From Breznakiella homolactica (GTDB lineage: Bacteria > Spirochaetota > Spirochaetia > Treponematales > Breznakiellaceae), in NCBI RefSeq assembly GCF_016616095.2, contig NZ_CP067089.2, forward strand, positions 1,054,001 through 1,118,000: DNA of 64,000 bases, in the 5' to 3' direction. This document shows positions 55,845-64,000 of this stretch, one piece after another. A program made the translations under genes and the position numbers. The notes beneath the pieces were generated by a model. The model had not been told where the DNA came from, made no database searches, and worked only from the letters and a program-made list of their open reading frames with translations. How positions within the stretch are numbered: position 1 is the first letter of the stretch; the number at the start of each line of letters is the position of its first letter.

Positions 55845-56249
55845 ATGGGGAAAAACACACGGACCTGGCAGCCTGGACGAGCTATACTTGCGGCTTTTGG
55901 CATAGCCTTATTCATGAAGTTTTTCCTCTTTGATTTTATGATCGCGGAAGGCCGTTCCATGGTGCCCGCCATATCTCCGGGTTCTATCCTCCTGGTAAAC
56001 CGGGTGGCCTACGGCTTCCGTTTTCCCTGGGATCAGGGGTATTCCCTGCGGTGGAACCATCCCAAGGAGGGTGACATTGTGGTATTCATTACCCCCCTGG
56101 GACAAACCGCGGTAAAACGGTGCGCCGGACTCCCCGAAGGTGATGTGTTCATAGCCCTTGGGGATAACCGGGATGAATCCTATGATTCCCGGGCATACGG
56201 CTCCGTTCCGGTGGACCGGATTTTAGGCAAAGTAGTAGGAAAAAAATGA
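55845..56249 (+). CDS. lepB: Signal peptidase I
   Basis: 134 residues, short for the family. The serine site GRSM, the RVAYGFRFP-type segment and the lysine site QTAVKRCAGLP are present, ending with the GDNRDES motif. One N-terminal helix. TATACT ends 8 bases before the ATG and no SD is seen. The stop overlaps the PASTA transpeptidase gene by 4 bases. Confidence 0.9.
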   Translation: MGKNTRTWQPGRAILAAFGIALFMKFFLFDFMIAEGRSMVPAISPGSILLVNRVAYGFRFPWDQGYSLRWNHPKEGDIVVFITPLGQTAVKRCAGLPEGDVFIALGDNRDESYDSRAYGSVPVDRILGKVVGKK

Positions 56250-58129
56250 GCGATACCGAGGATAACCGGCACACTTCCCCTCCCCCCTCAAAAAAACGCT
56301 TTATTATATTCGCATCCATGCTGGCTCTTGCCGCTTTGTACATAGTTGTCCGCTACGTTGTGGTGATGGTGAATCCGCCGGACACGAACCCCTTCGGTCC
56401 CCGGCGCAGTTTCGTTGAACGGGGGCCTATTCTCGACCGGAACGGCCGGATCCTTGCGATCCAGACCCGCCTGGGCAACATTACCCTCTGGAAACCGGAA
56501 GCCGATGACATGGAAACCCTCATCAGGGAGCTGTCGCCGGTCCTTGAGACTCCCCCGGAGGTGCTGCGGGATACCATAGAGTTTTCCTACAGCGACTTTG
56601 TGTACCTTAAACGGCGGGCGGACCAGAGCACGGTGAAAGCCGTGGAAGAAGCGAAAGCCGAGGGACGGCTCCGGGGAGTCGGAATCGAGCCGATTGTGGG
56701 GAGGATTTATCCCGAGAAAAACCTCGCCAGCCAGATTATCGGTTTTGTGGGGGATGATAATACCGGCCTCGCGGGAATTGAGTACGCCTTTGATCAGCAG
56801 CTTGGCCCAAATGACGGGAGCCCCGGCGGAAGCCAGATTATTCTGACCATTGACGCCAACGTTCAGCATATTCTTGAGGAAATTGCCCGGAAGACCTATA
56901 CGGAAAATGAAGCCGAAGCCGTCATGCTCATGGCCATGGACCCCCGGAGCGGGGAAATCCTGGGGTCAGCGTCCATTCCCGACTTCGATCCGAACGATAT
57001 CCGGGCTTCGGATGAACGGTCCCGTATGGACCGGCCCGCCATCTGGGCCTATGAACCGGGTTCAGTTTTCAAAATCTTTTCCCTGGCGGCTCTTATGGAC
57101 TCGGGAGCTATCCGGGGAAATACGGTATTTACCTGCAACGGCAGATACGAACGGGTTACGAACCTGGGAGAACGGATCACCATACGGTGCCTGGGAAGCC
57201 ACGGTCCGGTTACTGCCCGGGATATCATAATCTATTCCTGCAACGCCGGGGCCGCCTACGCCGCGGACCGGCTGGACGCCGCCTCATTTTACCAGGGACT
57301 GCGGAATTTCGGGTTCGGCGGAAGAACCGGCGCCGGGGCTCCCGGGGAAACCGCCGGTTTCCTGAGGCCCGTGGAACGCTGGTCCGAACGGTCCAAGCCG
57401 ACCATTACCATGGGGCAGGAAATCGCGGTTTCAGCCCTCCAGATGGTGCAGGCGGCCAGCGCCATTGCCAATGACGGCATACTCATTCCGCCGAAGATCG
57501 TATCCCGGATAGTATCGCCCGACGGCAGATCGGTTAGGCCCTATGAATCGGGGCAGGCAGTCCGTATTCTTGACTCCGAAACAGCCCAGGCGATCCGGAG
57601 CTATATGGTGGACGTTACATCGGGAATCGGAACGGGCTGGCGGGCAAACGTGGAAGATCTTTCCCTGGCGGTTAAAACGGGAACCGCCCAGCTTATTGAT
57701 TCCTCCACCGGCGCGTATTCCGACGAGGATTTTATTGCCAGCTGTATAGCGCTGCTCCCCGCGGAATCCCCGTCCCTGGTGCTGTACCTTGTCATCGTAA
57801 AGCCCAAATCCGAGTACTTGGGCGGCCGTATCGCCGCCCCGCCTATCAGGGAAGCGGCAGAAGCCCTGGTGGATTACCTTGGTATCCCCCGGGGTCGGAA
57901 TCCCCAGATCAGCCATTCCGGGGAAGTCAGCATCACCGCGAACCCCGCCGCCGCCATCGGGGAGACCATGCCGGATCTTACCGGATACTCCAAACGCCAG
58001 CTCCTGCCTCTGATCCTCAGGGAGGATATCCGGGTCGAAGTGATCGGCGACGGATGGGTCCGGCGCCAGAATCCCCCCGCGGGAACACCGGTTTCCCCCG
58101 GGGACACGGTAACCCTGGAGCTGGAATAA
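56246..58129 (+). CDS. ftsI: PBP2/FtsI-type transpeptidase with PASTA domain
   Basis: 627 residues. Membrane helix at about 20-45, the pedestal domain, then the transpeptidase with SxxK as PGSVFKIFS, SxN as YSCNAGAAY and KTG as VKTGTAQL. The last 65 residues hold one PASTA domain (MPDLTGYSKRQLLPLIL). It cross-links septal or elongation peptidoglycan. Overlap with lepB makes a lepB-ftsI-DUF115 operon. Confidence 0.93.
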   Translation: MSDTEDNRHTSPPPSKKRFIIFASMLALAALYIVVRYVVVMVNPPDTNPFGPRRSFVERGPILDRNGRILAIQTRLGNITLWKPEADDMETLIRELSPVLETPPEVLRDTIEFSYSDFVYLKRRADQSTVKAVEEAKAEGRLRGVGIEPIVGRIYPEKNLASQIIGFVGDDNTGLAGIEYAFDQQLGPNDGSPGGSQIILTIDANVQHILEEIARKTYTENEAEAVMLMAMDPRSGEILGSASIPDFDPNDIRASDERSRMDRPAIWAYEPGSVFKIFSLAALMDSGAIRGNTVFTCNGRYERVTNLGERITIRCLGSHGPVTARDIIIYSCNAGAAYAADRLDAASFYQGLRNFGFGGRTGAGAPGETAGFLRPVERWSERSKPTITMGQEIAVSALQMVQAASAIANDGILIPPKIVSRIVSPDGRSVRPYESGQAVRILDSETAQAIRSYMVDVTSGIGTGWRANVEDLSLAVKTGTAQLIDSSTGAYSDEDFIASCIALLPAESPSLVLYLVIVKPKSEYLGGRIAAPPIREAAEALVDYLGIPRGRNPQISHSGEVSITANPAAAIGETMPDLTGYSKRQLLPLILREDIRVEVIGDGWVRRQNPPAGTPVSPGDTVTLELE

Positions 58130-58141
58130 CGGCGCCGGGCA

Positions 58142-59959
58142 ATGAAATACTGGGAACAAAACCGGAAGATCCTAGAAACATACTACCCCGGTCTCGCGGA
58201 AAAGCTGGAACAGTCAGAAGACGATTGGGAAGGACCCCTGGAAATCCGCGGAACCCCGTCGGGGCTTCCGACCCTCCTTGTACAGGGGATGCATATCCAT
58301 TCCCCCCGGGACCCGGCAGCCGAAGCCCGGCGGATCGCCGCGGCTGAACCCGGAGACGGCCCTGTTGCGGTATTCGGGTTCGGGCTGGGATACCTGCCGG
58401 AAGCCATTGCCGGCACGGCGCCGGGCCGGCCCCTCATCATCCTTGAAAAGCATCCCAAAATACTTCAAAAAGCCCTGGAAGAACGGGATCTGACGGAGCT
58501 GCTCTCCCGGAACCGTATCGTCTTTGTCGTCGGCGGTTCCCCCGAAGGAATAACCGGGGCGCTGCAGCTTTTTTCGGAACCGCCGGCGGTCCTGAAAAAC
58601 AGGAACCTCGTTTCTCTGGACGAATCCTGGTACCGGGACGCGGAGAACCACCTCCGGGCGTTTGCGCAGCGGGATGAAGTAAACGCCGCCACACTCCGCA
58701 GATTCGGCAGGCGGTGGGTACGCAACCTGGCTAAAAACCGGGAAGCGATCCGGGATCTTCCGGGCATCCGTTTTCTGGCCGGATCCGGCAGAGGGTTCCC
58801 GGTGTTCCTGGCCGCCGCCGGCCCTTCCCTGGATGATATTGCCCCCCTGCTCCCGGAAATCCGGGAACGGTGTATTGTCATCGCCGTGGATACGTCCCTC
58901 AGGATGCTCCTCCGCCGGGGGATAGAACCGGACTTCGCGGTTTCCGTGGATCCCCAGTTCTGGAATGCCCGGCACCTGGACCGCTGCGATGCCCCGGGGT
59001 GCTGCCTCATCGCGGAGTCCGCGGTCTATCCCCAGGTACTGCGCCGCGGATTCCGCAGAAAACTCCTGTGCTCTTCCCTGTTTCCCCTGGGGCGTTTTAT
59101 TGAAGACCGGGTGGATCCCAAGGGAGTTCTCGGGGCGGGCGGTTCCGTGGCAACCAGCGCGTGGGATTTCGCCCGTATCCTGGGAAGCGCCGAAATATGG
59201 ATCGCCGGGCTGGACCTGTCCTTTCCGGACCTGAAAACCCATTTCTCCGGAGCCCTTTTTGAAGCGCGCTTCCTCGCGGAAGCTCACCGGCTCAGACCGG
59301 CGGAAACCTACGCCCACCTGGCGCTGCACGGAGGGTTCCCCTTCAAGGCGGCGGCGGCCGGCAGCGGGCAGGTTCTTACGGACCGCCGGCTTTCAATGTA
59401 CGCCGGCTGGTTTGAACGCCAGTTCAGGAATTACCCGGAAATAAAAAGCTATCTCCTTTCCGGCAGAGGATTGGCGATTAAAGGAGCCGCGGCAGCGGCT
59501 CCGGAGGACATTCTCTCCCTGCCGCCCCGGCGCGGGGAGATAGACGCCCGGCTTGCGGAAACATTCGGGGCGATGGACGGCGGCTTCGGCAATCCCGAAG
59601 CTCAACAGGGGCGGGAGAAACAGTTCAATCATGCTTTGGAAGAACTCCGGAAGGAACTGGACAGGATCATAGCCGTTTCAGAATCAGCCGCGGCAGCGGC
59701 CCGGGAAGCCTGGAAAAACGCATCCCTTCTTTCCCCGGAACGGCGGGAAGCGGTCCTGGCGGAACTCGACAGCGCGAATCATACCATCATCGGCAGCGCG
59801 GCCAAAGACGTGGCGGGATTCCTCTTTCCGCCCATCGAAGAACTGGAATCGGCCCTGAAAACCCCCGGGCAGGATCCCTTCCGGAGCCATCTGGAGCTGT
59901 CTTTCCGGCTGTACGAAGCCCTGGCGGAAGCCGCGGAATACAACAGAAAATACCTTTAG
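58142..59959 (+). CDS. MptE-like/DUF115 protein (Maf-type)
   Basis: 605 residues. The central domain has the MptE-like signature FLAAAGPSLDDIAPLL, AVDTSLRMLLRRGIEPDF and AGGSVATSAWDFARILG, as in the motility-associated factors that glycosylate flagellin in several bacteria. The N-terminal 200 residues and the C-terminal helical tail are less conserved. 12 bases after ftsI. A flagellar or envelope glycosylation role is possible but not proven. Confidence 0.8.
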   Translation: MKYWEQNRKILETYYPGLAEKLEQSEDDWEGPLEIRGTPSGLPTLLVQGMHIHSPRDPAAEARRIAAAEPGDGPVAVFGFGLGYLPEAIAGTAPGRPLIILEKHPKILQKALEERDLTELLSRNRIVFVVGGSPEGITGALQLFSEPPAVLKNRNLVSLDESWYRDAENHLRAFAQRDEVNAATLRRFGRRWVRNLAKNREAIRDLPGIRFLAGSGRGFPVFLAAAGPSLDDIAPLLPEIRERCIVIAVDTSLRMLLRRGIEPDFAVSVDPQFWNARHLDRCDAPGCCLIAESAVYPQVLRRGFRRKLLCSSLFPLGRFIEDRVDPKGVLGAGGSVATSAWDFARILGSAEIWIAGLDLSFPDLKTHFSGALFEARFLAEAHRLRPAETYAHLALHGGFPFKAAAAGSGQVLTDRRLSMYAGWFERQFRNYPEIKSYLLSGRGLAIKGAAAAAPEDILSLPPRRGEIDARLAETFGAMDGGFGNPEAQQGREKQFNHALEELRKELDRIIAVSESAAAAAREAWKNASLLSPERREAVLAELDSANHTIIGSAAKDVAGFLFPPIEELESALKTPGQDPFRSHLELSFRLYEALAEAAEYNRKYL

Positions 59960-60011
59960 CCCCGTAAATACGGTTACAAATGTTAATTATCTATACTTTC
60001 TTTCTAAAGAT

Positions 60012-60040
60012 TTGACAATTGTCATCCGATATTTTAGATA
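60012..60040 (+). promoter_or_regulatory. Consensus-like promoter in the 59960-60126 gap
   Basis: TTGACA (60012-60017), a 17-base spacer, then TAGATA (60035-60040). The -35 is perfect; the -10 is a partial match. A palindrome TGACAATTGTCA covers the -35 area (60013-60024). No gene follows before the terminator at 60068. Confidence 0.5.
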
Positions 60041-60067
60041 ACGGGAGGGTAAATCCTCAAGTTATTT

Positions 60068-60109
60068 GACGGTGCGCGTTTCGACGTCCAGACGCACCGT
60101 CTTTTTTTT
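60068..60109 (+). terminator. Strong intrinsic terminator
   Basis: GACGGTGCG (60068-60076) pairs with CGCACCGTC (60093-60101) and eight T residues follow. It ends the DUF115 operon, or the short transcript from the 60012 promoter. Confidence 0.93.
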
Positions 60110-60126
60110 GCCCCGGCGGCTGGCAT

Positions 60127-60945
60127 CTACGAGTACAGCCAAATTCCCGCCTGGCTGACGTATTTCGATATAACAGCCACGTATATTTCACTCTGCATTT
60201 TGGAAACTTCCTTGTTCCAGGCGCTGGGAGAGGAAAAATGTTTCCGCACCCGTTCCCTGCCGTCCCGGGCGGTATTTATGCACTCATCAGCCCGGGCCGG
60301 GAGCGTCTTTTTAAGGGTTTCGGAAAGGAAATACGCGGAAAGGCCGATCACCAGGGGCTCCCGCCCTTCCCGCACCAGGTGGACAAAGTCATCCGCCGCG
60401 TGACCGTATTCCTGGTTCAGGAGCTGGGAAAATCCCCGGTACCACCGGATCCAGTCGGATTCATCCTTTCCGGCCGATCCCAGGTGCTGGGAAAAGAAGA
60501 GCGCCGCCCCGGAACTGTCCTTGTTCAGGATTCTGGCCACACCGAAGATCAGGGCGTTTGCCTCCACCAGGGACGGCTTGGCCACGCTGAGTTTATTTTC
60601 CAGGGACAGTACCGAAACAGGGTCGGAAAGCACCATATAGGTATTGGCCAGCAGCTTAACCAGCCGGGATGAATAATGGCCGTCCCTGAGGATTTTTCCT
60701 TCCAGATACTGCACCAAAGCGGGCCAATCTTCACGTTCCAATAGATAAAACAGCTTTTTGTTGATAAAATAGAATATGTTGAGACCTATGAGAATCAGCA
60801 GCAGCACCGCGATCATGGGCCAGCTCGAATGCCAGAACGATTGGGCAAAGTCGGGACCCAGGACAAAATAAGGCATAAGGAACACAATAACAAGGAAAAT
60901 TAGTATTATTATATTGAATATGATGAAAATAGATTTGAATTTCAC
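60127..60945 (-). CDS. Two-helix membrane protein with helical repeat domain
   Basis: About 272 residues from a GTG at 60945 (GGAG upstream); TTG at 60951 is possible. Two membrane helices (about 8-30 and 40-62) are followed by a helical cytoplasmic domain with TPR-like pairs (LVQYLEGKILRDGHYSSRLV). No specific family is recognised. Divergent from the HD-GYP gene; a TATAGG box lies upstream. Confidence 0.72.
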   Translation of the reverse strand: MKFKSIFIIFNIIILIFLVIVFLMPYFVLGPDFAQSFWHSSWPMIAVLLLILIGLNIFYFINKKLFYLLEREDWPALVQYLEGKILRDGHYSSRLVKLLANTYMVLSDPVSVLSLENKLSVAKPSLVEANALIFGVARILNKDSSGAALFFSQHLGSAGKDESDWIRWYRGFSQLLNQEYGHAADDFVHLVREGREPLVIGLSAYFLSETLKKTLPARADECINTARDGRERVRKHFSSPSAWNKEVSKMQSEIYVAVISKYVSQAGIWLYS

Positions 60946-61036
60946 GCGCAATCTCTCCTATACTTACCGAAATTCATGATATGATGAAAGGAATTAACGA
61001 GTCAACGAGTATTGACGGTCAGCAGAGGACTATTGA

Positions 61037-62185
61037 ATGAAGAATTTTTCTGTTAAGGATATACCGGCGGGGAGTTTTTTTTCCAAACCCGTATACCTGG
61101 ACAGCCAGTTAATTTTGGCAACTCCGGAAACACCCTTTACGGCGGAAACAGTCCGCACCCTCCTGGATTGGGAATTCCGGGAAGTCTTCAGTGAAGGGGA
61201 ACCCCGGGAGGAGTATTTCTCCGATGATGTGGATGAAGCCGATGAAATCCTCGGCGAAGGAGCGGACACATCGGTACTGAGCGACGGCGACCACATCCGC
61301 AAAGCCGAGGAATTCATAAAGAGCTTTCAGAATTATACGGAAAAACTGTTCACCAAAGTTGCGATGAACGAGGATTTTTACTTTAAGGATGTGGCGGAAA
61401 AGATAAAAGGGGTGGTGGAAATCATCAAGGAAGACCGCCGGTTCCTGTTCCGGTCGGAAAAAATGGCCCTTCCGGCGTCGGAAAACAATTACCTGGCGTC
61501 CCATACGGTAAAATCAACGATCATTGCCATTGTTATCGGGCAGCAGCTGAAAATGCCCACCCACAGGCTTATTGAGCTGGGGGTCGCCGCCCTGCTCCAT
61601 GAAGTGGGCATGCTGAAGCTTCCCCCCCAGGTATACCTCAGCAAGCGGCCGCTGTCGCCCCAGGAAAAAAAGGCGATCCTCACCCACCCGGTGCTTTCAT
61701 ACAATATCCTCAAGGCGGCGGATTTTCCCCTGACTATCTGTATAGCCGCCCTGGAACACCACGAACGGGAAAACGGTTCCGGTTATCCCCAGAAACTGAC
61801 GGGGGATAAAATCAGTCTGTACGCGAAAATCATTGCCGTGGCATGTTCCTATGAAGCGGTCACCAGTACCCGGCCCCACAAGGACGCCAAAGACGGATAC
61901 ACGGGTATGCTTGACCTCCTTAAAAACGAAGGCAAGCAGTACGACGATACCATCGTCCGGGCTCTGGTTTATTCCCTTTCAATTTATCCCATAGGCCTTT
62001 ACGTACTCCTGTCAAACAACCGGAAAGGCCAGGTTGTGGATGTTAATCCCGAAAATCCCCGGTTCCCGGTGGTCCAGGTTTTCGGGGAGCTGACCCCGGA
62101 CGGAAAAAACAAAACCCTTCAGACGAACAAGGACGGTATTCACATAACCAGACCGCTCACCCGTGAGGAGATCACAGTACAATGA
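61037..62185 (+). CDS. HD-GYP-like protein with altered HD motif
   Basis: 382 residues. The N-terminal 110 residues form a DUF3391-like segment; residues 150-310 hold an HD-GYP-type domain. The usual HD pair reads LLHEVGMLKLPPQV (HE in place of HD), while the later HHERENGSGYPQ has the GYP motif intact. HD-GYP proteins degrade cyclic-di-GMP; this one may be weak or a binder. It overlaps the next gene by 4 bases. Confidence 0.8.
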   Translation: MKNFSVKDIPAGSFFSKPVYLDSQLILATPETPFTAETVRTLLDWEFREVFSEGEPREEYFSDDVDEADEILGEGADTSVLSDGDHIRKAEEFIKSFQNYTEKLFTKVAMNEDFYFKDVAEKIKGVVEIIKEDRRFLFRSEKMALPASENNYLASHTVKSTIIAIVIGQQLKMPTHRLIELGVAALLHEVGMLKLPPQVYLSKRPLSPQEKKAILTHPVLSYNILKAADFPLTICIAALEHHERENGSGYPQKLTGDKISLYAKIIAVACSYEAVTSTRPHKDAKDGYTGMLDLLKNEGKQYDDTIVRALVYSLSIYPIGLYVLLSNNRKGQVVDVNPENPRFPVVQVFGELTPDGKNKTLQTNKDGIHITRPLTREEITVQ

Positions 62186-63507
62186 ACACCGACGACCCCC
62201 CGTTATCCGGCATTCTTATTATCCTTGGCTTAATTATCCTGGGCGGTTTTTTTTCCCTCGCGGAAGCCGCGGTCCTGTCTTCCCGCAAATCCCGGATCAG
62301 ATCGAAATTCGAGGGCGGAGAAAAACAATACCGTAAAATCCTGGCCCTGATTGAACGGCCCGGGCCCTTTCTTTCGGCGATTCAGGTATGTATAACCCTG
62401 CTGGGTATCGTATCCGGAGCGCTGGGAGCCATCATGCTGGCGGAACCCCTGGCGGGGTATTTTGCCCGCCGCGGACTGTTCGGATCCTACGATTTAACTG
62501 CCGCCTGTGTAATCATCATTGCGGGCATAACCCTGCTGTACACGGTCTTCGGTGAAATGGTCCCCAAGAAAATTGCATTGGCGAATCCCGAAAAGATAGC
62601 CTCCCGCCTCGCGCCGATTCTTTCGGCACTGGCGGTCTTCTTCAAACCCCTGGTATTTATCCTTACCGGGATCAGCGGCCTGATCCTGAGGCTGTTCAGG
62701 ATAAACGATACCCCGTCGGCTATGACCGAGGATGAACTCCGCACGGCCCTGATTGAGGGTGAAAAATCCGGTATTGTCGAAAGCGAGGAGCGGACCATGG
62801 TTGAAGGGGTATTCTACCTCGGCGACCGCCCTGTCAGCGCCTTCATGACCCACCGGTCGGAGATTGAATGGCTTAACATCAACGCCGGCGCGGATGAAGC
62901 CAAGGAACTCGCCAGGGAATCCGCTGACCAGCGGTATTTTCCCGTGGCCACCGAAAGCCTGGATAATGTTGTCGGGGTTGTCCTGGTGGAGGACATACTG
63001 CTTGCCCTCCTGGACAACCGGTGGAATGGACTCAAGGCCATCATGAAGTCCCCGCCCTTTATACCGGAAACCATGTCCGCCCTCAAGGCTTTTGAGTCCT
63101 TTAAAAAAGGCGACGCGGACATTCTGTTTATTATGGACGAATACGGCGGTTTTGCCGGGACCCTCTCCGTACGGGACCTTGTGGAAGAGATTGTCGGGGA
63201 GCTTTCAACGGACAATGACGAGGAGGAAATCCTCCTGCAGGATGACGGTACCTATCTGGTAGACGGGGTGGTAAACATCGATGACCTCGCGGAAACCCTC
63301 TGCATCGAGGATATGCTGGGAGAACACCATGAATACCATACCCTGGCGGGATTTATCCTGGAACTCGCGGAAAAGATACCCAAGACCGGGGAAGTCTACG
63401 AGTGGAACGGGTTCCGGTTTAAGATCGTGGATATGGACGGCAACCGTATTGATAAGGTCATCGTGTACCCTCCCGCGGAACAGGCGGGCAGCGCGGCAGC
63501 CCAGTAA
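62182..63507 (+). CDS. CNNM/CorC-type protein (DUF21-CBS-CorC_HlyC)
   Basis: 441 residues. The N-terminal DUF21 membrane domain (four helices, residues 1-175), a CBS pair (VSAFMTHRSEIEWLNI and YGGFAGTLSVRDLVEEI) and the C-terminal CorC_HlyC domain (EWNGFRFKIVDMDGNRIDKV). The family affects magnesium transport or divalent-ion tolerance. It complements the soluble TlyC homologue at 7.9 kb. Confidence 0.93.
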   Translation: MNTDDPPLSGILIILGLIILGGFFSLAEAAVLSSRKSRIRSKFEGGEKQYRKILALIERPGPFLSAIQVCITLLGIVSGALGAIMLAEPLAGYFARRGLFGSYDLTAACVIIIAGITLLYTVFGEMVPKKIALANPEKIASRLAPILSALAVFFKPLVFILTGISGLILRLFRINDTPSAMTEDELRTALIEGEKSGIVESEERTMVEGVFYLGDRPVSAFMTHRSEIEWLNINAGADEAKELARESADQRYFPVATESLDNVVGVVLVEDILLALLDNRWNGLKAIMKSPPFIPETMSALKAFESFKKGDADILFIMDEYGGFAGTLSVRDLVEEIVGELSTDNDEEEILLQDDGTYLVDGVVNIDDLAETLCIEDMLGEHHEYHTLAGFILELAEKIPKTGEVYEWNGFRFKIVDMDGNRIDKVIVYPPAEQAGSAAAQ

Positions 63508-63510
63508 ACC

Positions 63511-64000
63511 CTACAGCGGCACGGTTCCTTCGGGGAATATAGAATCCTCTTCTCCCAGCCGGATTTTGGCATCTTTGAATTTTAGAAAAAGGCTTTCCTC
63601 CCGCAGCGCCCAGGAAACGAACAGGCCCAGATGGTACAGCATCTCCACTTCCTCGGGGAACCAATCCCGTTTCCCGGGGCTGGCCACTTCAAAACCCATA
63701 AAGCCGGTCAACGCGCCGAGTCCCCAGAGGGGAAGCACCACAATGGAATTTACATCCCGCCGGGCGAACTTATCCCTGAATTTTTCTGAGAAATACCGCA
63801 TATCCGAACTGAGAATGATGCCCTGGTTCCGCAGGGCCGAAAGCCAGTCATCGGAAAGCGTAACTTCGCTGCCCCGTTCGAGCCGGGTTTCTACCCCCGG
63901 AGCCAGCCACTCGCTTATTTTCAGCGCCCTGGAGGCGCCGGTCAGGGCAAATACATACCCCCGGCTCACCCGGAATTCCTCGCCCACCCGGCTCAGTACC
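63511..64000 (-). CDS. GAF-domain protein (partial)
   Basis: The open frame extends beyond the right edge; the visible 162 residues have the GAF pattern VGEEFRVSRGYVFAL and later SIVVLPLWGLGALTGFMGFEV. The last residues are a short tail with no catalytic domain, so the GAF is C-terminal or the protein continues upstream in other domains. GAF domains bind small ligands. It converges with the CNNM gene, 3 bases apart. Confidence 0.8.
   Translation of the reverse strand, partial: VLSRVGEEFRVSRGYVFALTGASRALKISEWLAPGVETRLERGSEVTLSDDWLSALRNQGIILSSDMRYFSEKFRDKFARRDVNSIVVLPLWGLGALTGFMGFEVASPGKRDWFPEEVEMLYHLGLFVSWALREESLFLKFKDAKIRLGEEDSIFPEGTVPL

Noticed and set aside
531..60070. A shared 14-base word CCTCAAGTTATTTG at about 532 and 60055, each followed by a hairpin.
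   Set aside because: Two matches of this length are expected by chance in 64 kb on both strands; context is suggestive but not enough.
60000..60110. A known structured RNA such as 6S or SRP RNA.
   Set aside because: The predicted length and fold do not match any family I recognise.
1..64000. A CRISPR array for the Cas2-like protein.
   Set aside because: No evenly spaced direct repeats with unique spacers are visible; repeats present are palindromic and irregularly placed.

Overview
The window reads as chromosome of a treponeme-like spirochaete with fairly high G+C. The evidence is the gene set rather than any marker RNA: an LptD-type outer-membrane protein next to uvrA, PilZ and HD-GYP proteins of the cyclic-di-GMP kind, an MptE-like/DUF115 protein of the type tied to flagellar glycosylation, a second EF-G, topoisomerase IV, and many secreted proteins of unknown function. 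A citrate synthase argues against the pallidum lineage and for a free-living or gut relative. Species assignment is inference.

Layout. 1-5.4 kb: ftsY (cut by the window edge), a PEGA-like secreted protein, prfB with its programmed frameshift, an orphan Cas2-like protein and a secreted Fn3-like protein. 5.9-12.4 kb: an operon on the minus strand, phoH, pgpH-type HD phosphohydrolase, ybeY, tlyC/corC and a TPR protein, with 4-base overlaps at three junctions. 13-19.3 kb: uvrA followed by lptD-like. 19.4-24.4 kb: tRNA-Val with a duplicated 3' end, a DUF72 protein, umuD-like/umuC, plsC and a HAD hydrolase. 24.4-31.6 kb: mfd, a secreted protein with a receiver-like/PilZ partner, a TVP38 membrane protein, a TatD hydrolase and a 70-residue protein. 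31.8-36.8 kb: a Ugp-type ABC importer with a glycerophosphodiesterase, then a lipoprotein metallo-hydrolase. 36.9-45.6 kb: topoisomerase IV (parE, parC), a coiled-coil protein, an EF-G2-type GTPase and citrate synthase. 46.1-50.3 kb: asnS, a D,D-carboxypeptidase and a phytoene-desaturase-like flavoprotein. 50.3-60 kb: cell-envelope genes (TraB/GumN, a propeller plus degenerate deacetylase, LysM/M23 peptidase, signal peptidase I, a PASTA transpeptidase, the DUF115 protein). 60-64 kb: a membrane protein, a degenerate HD-GYP protein, a CNNM/CorC protein and a GAF protein cut by the right edge.

The most unusual content is not protein coding. Four intergenic regions (3.66-4.11, 5.69-5.90, 12.42-13.04 and 45.65-46.1 kb) hold six complete and two decayed copies of what I read as one family of nested hairpin elements. 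Each has outer arms, a conserved asymmetric internal loop, a perfect or near-perfect inner stem and one of two apical loops. The inner stem sequences differ among several copies yet stay self-complementary, and one copy shows a compensatory change in the loop, so the fold rather than the sequence appears to be kept. Other points worth a look are a UmuD' -like protein that has lost both catalytic residues and the self-cleaved arm, a palindrome shared by the umuD and mfd promoter regions, and a tRNA-Val 3' end duplicated 178 bases downstream.
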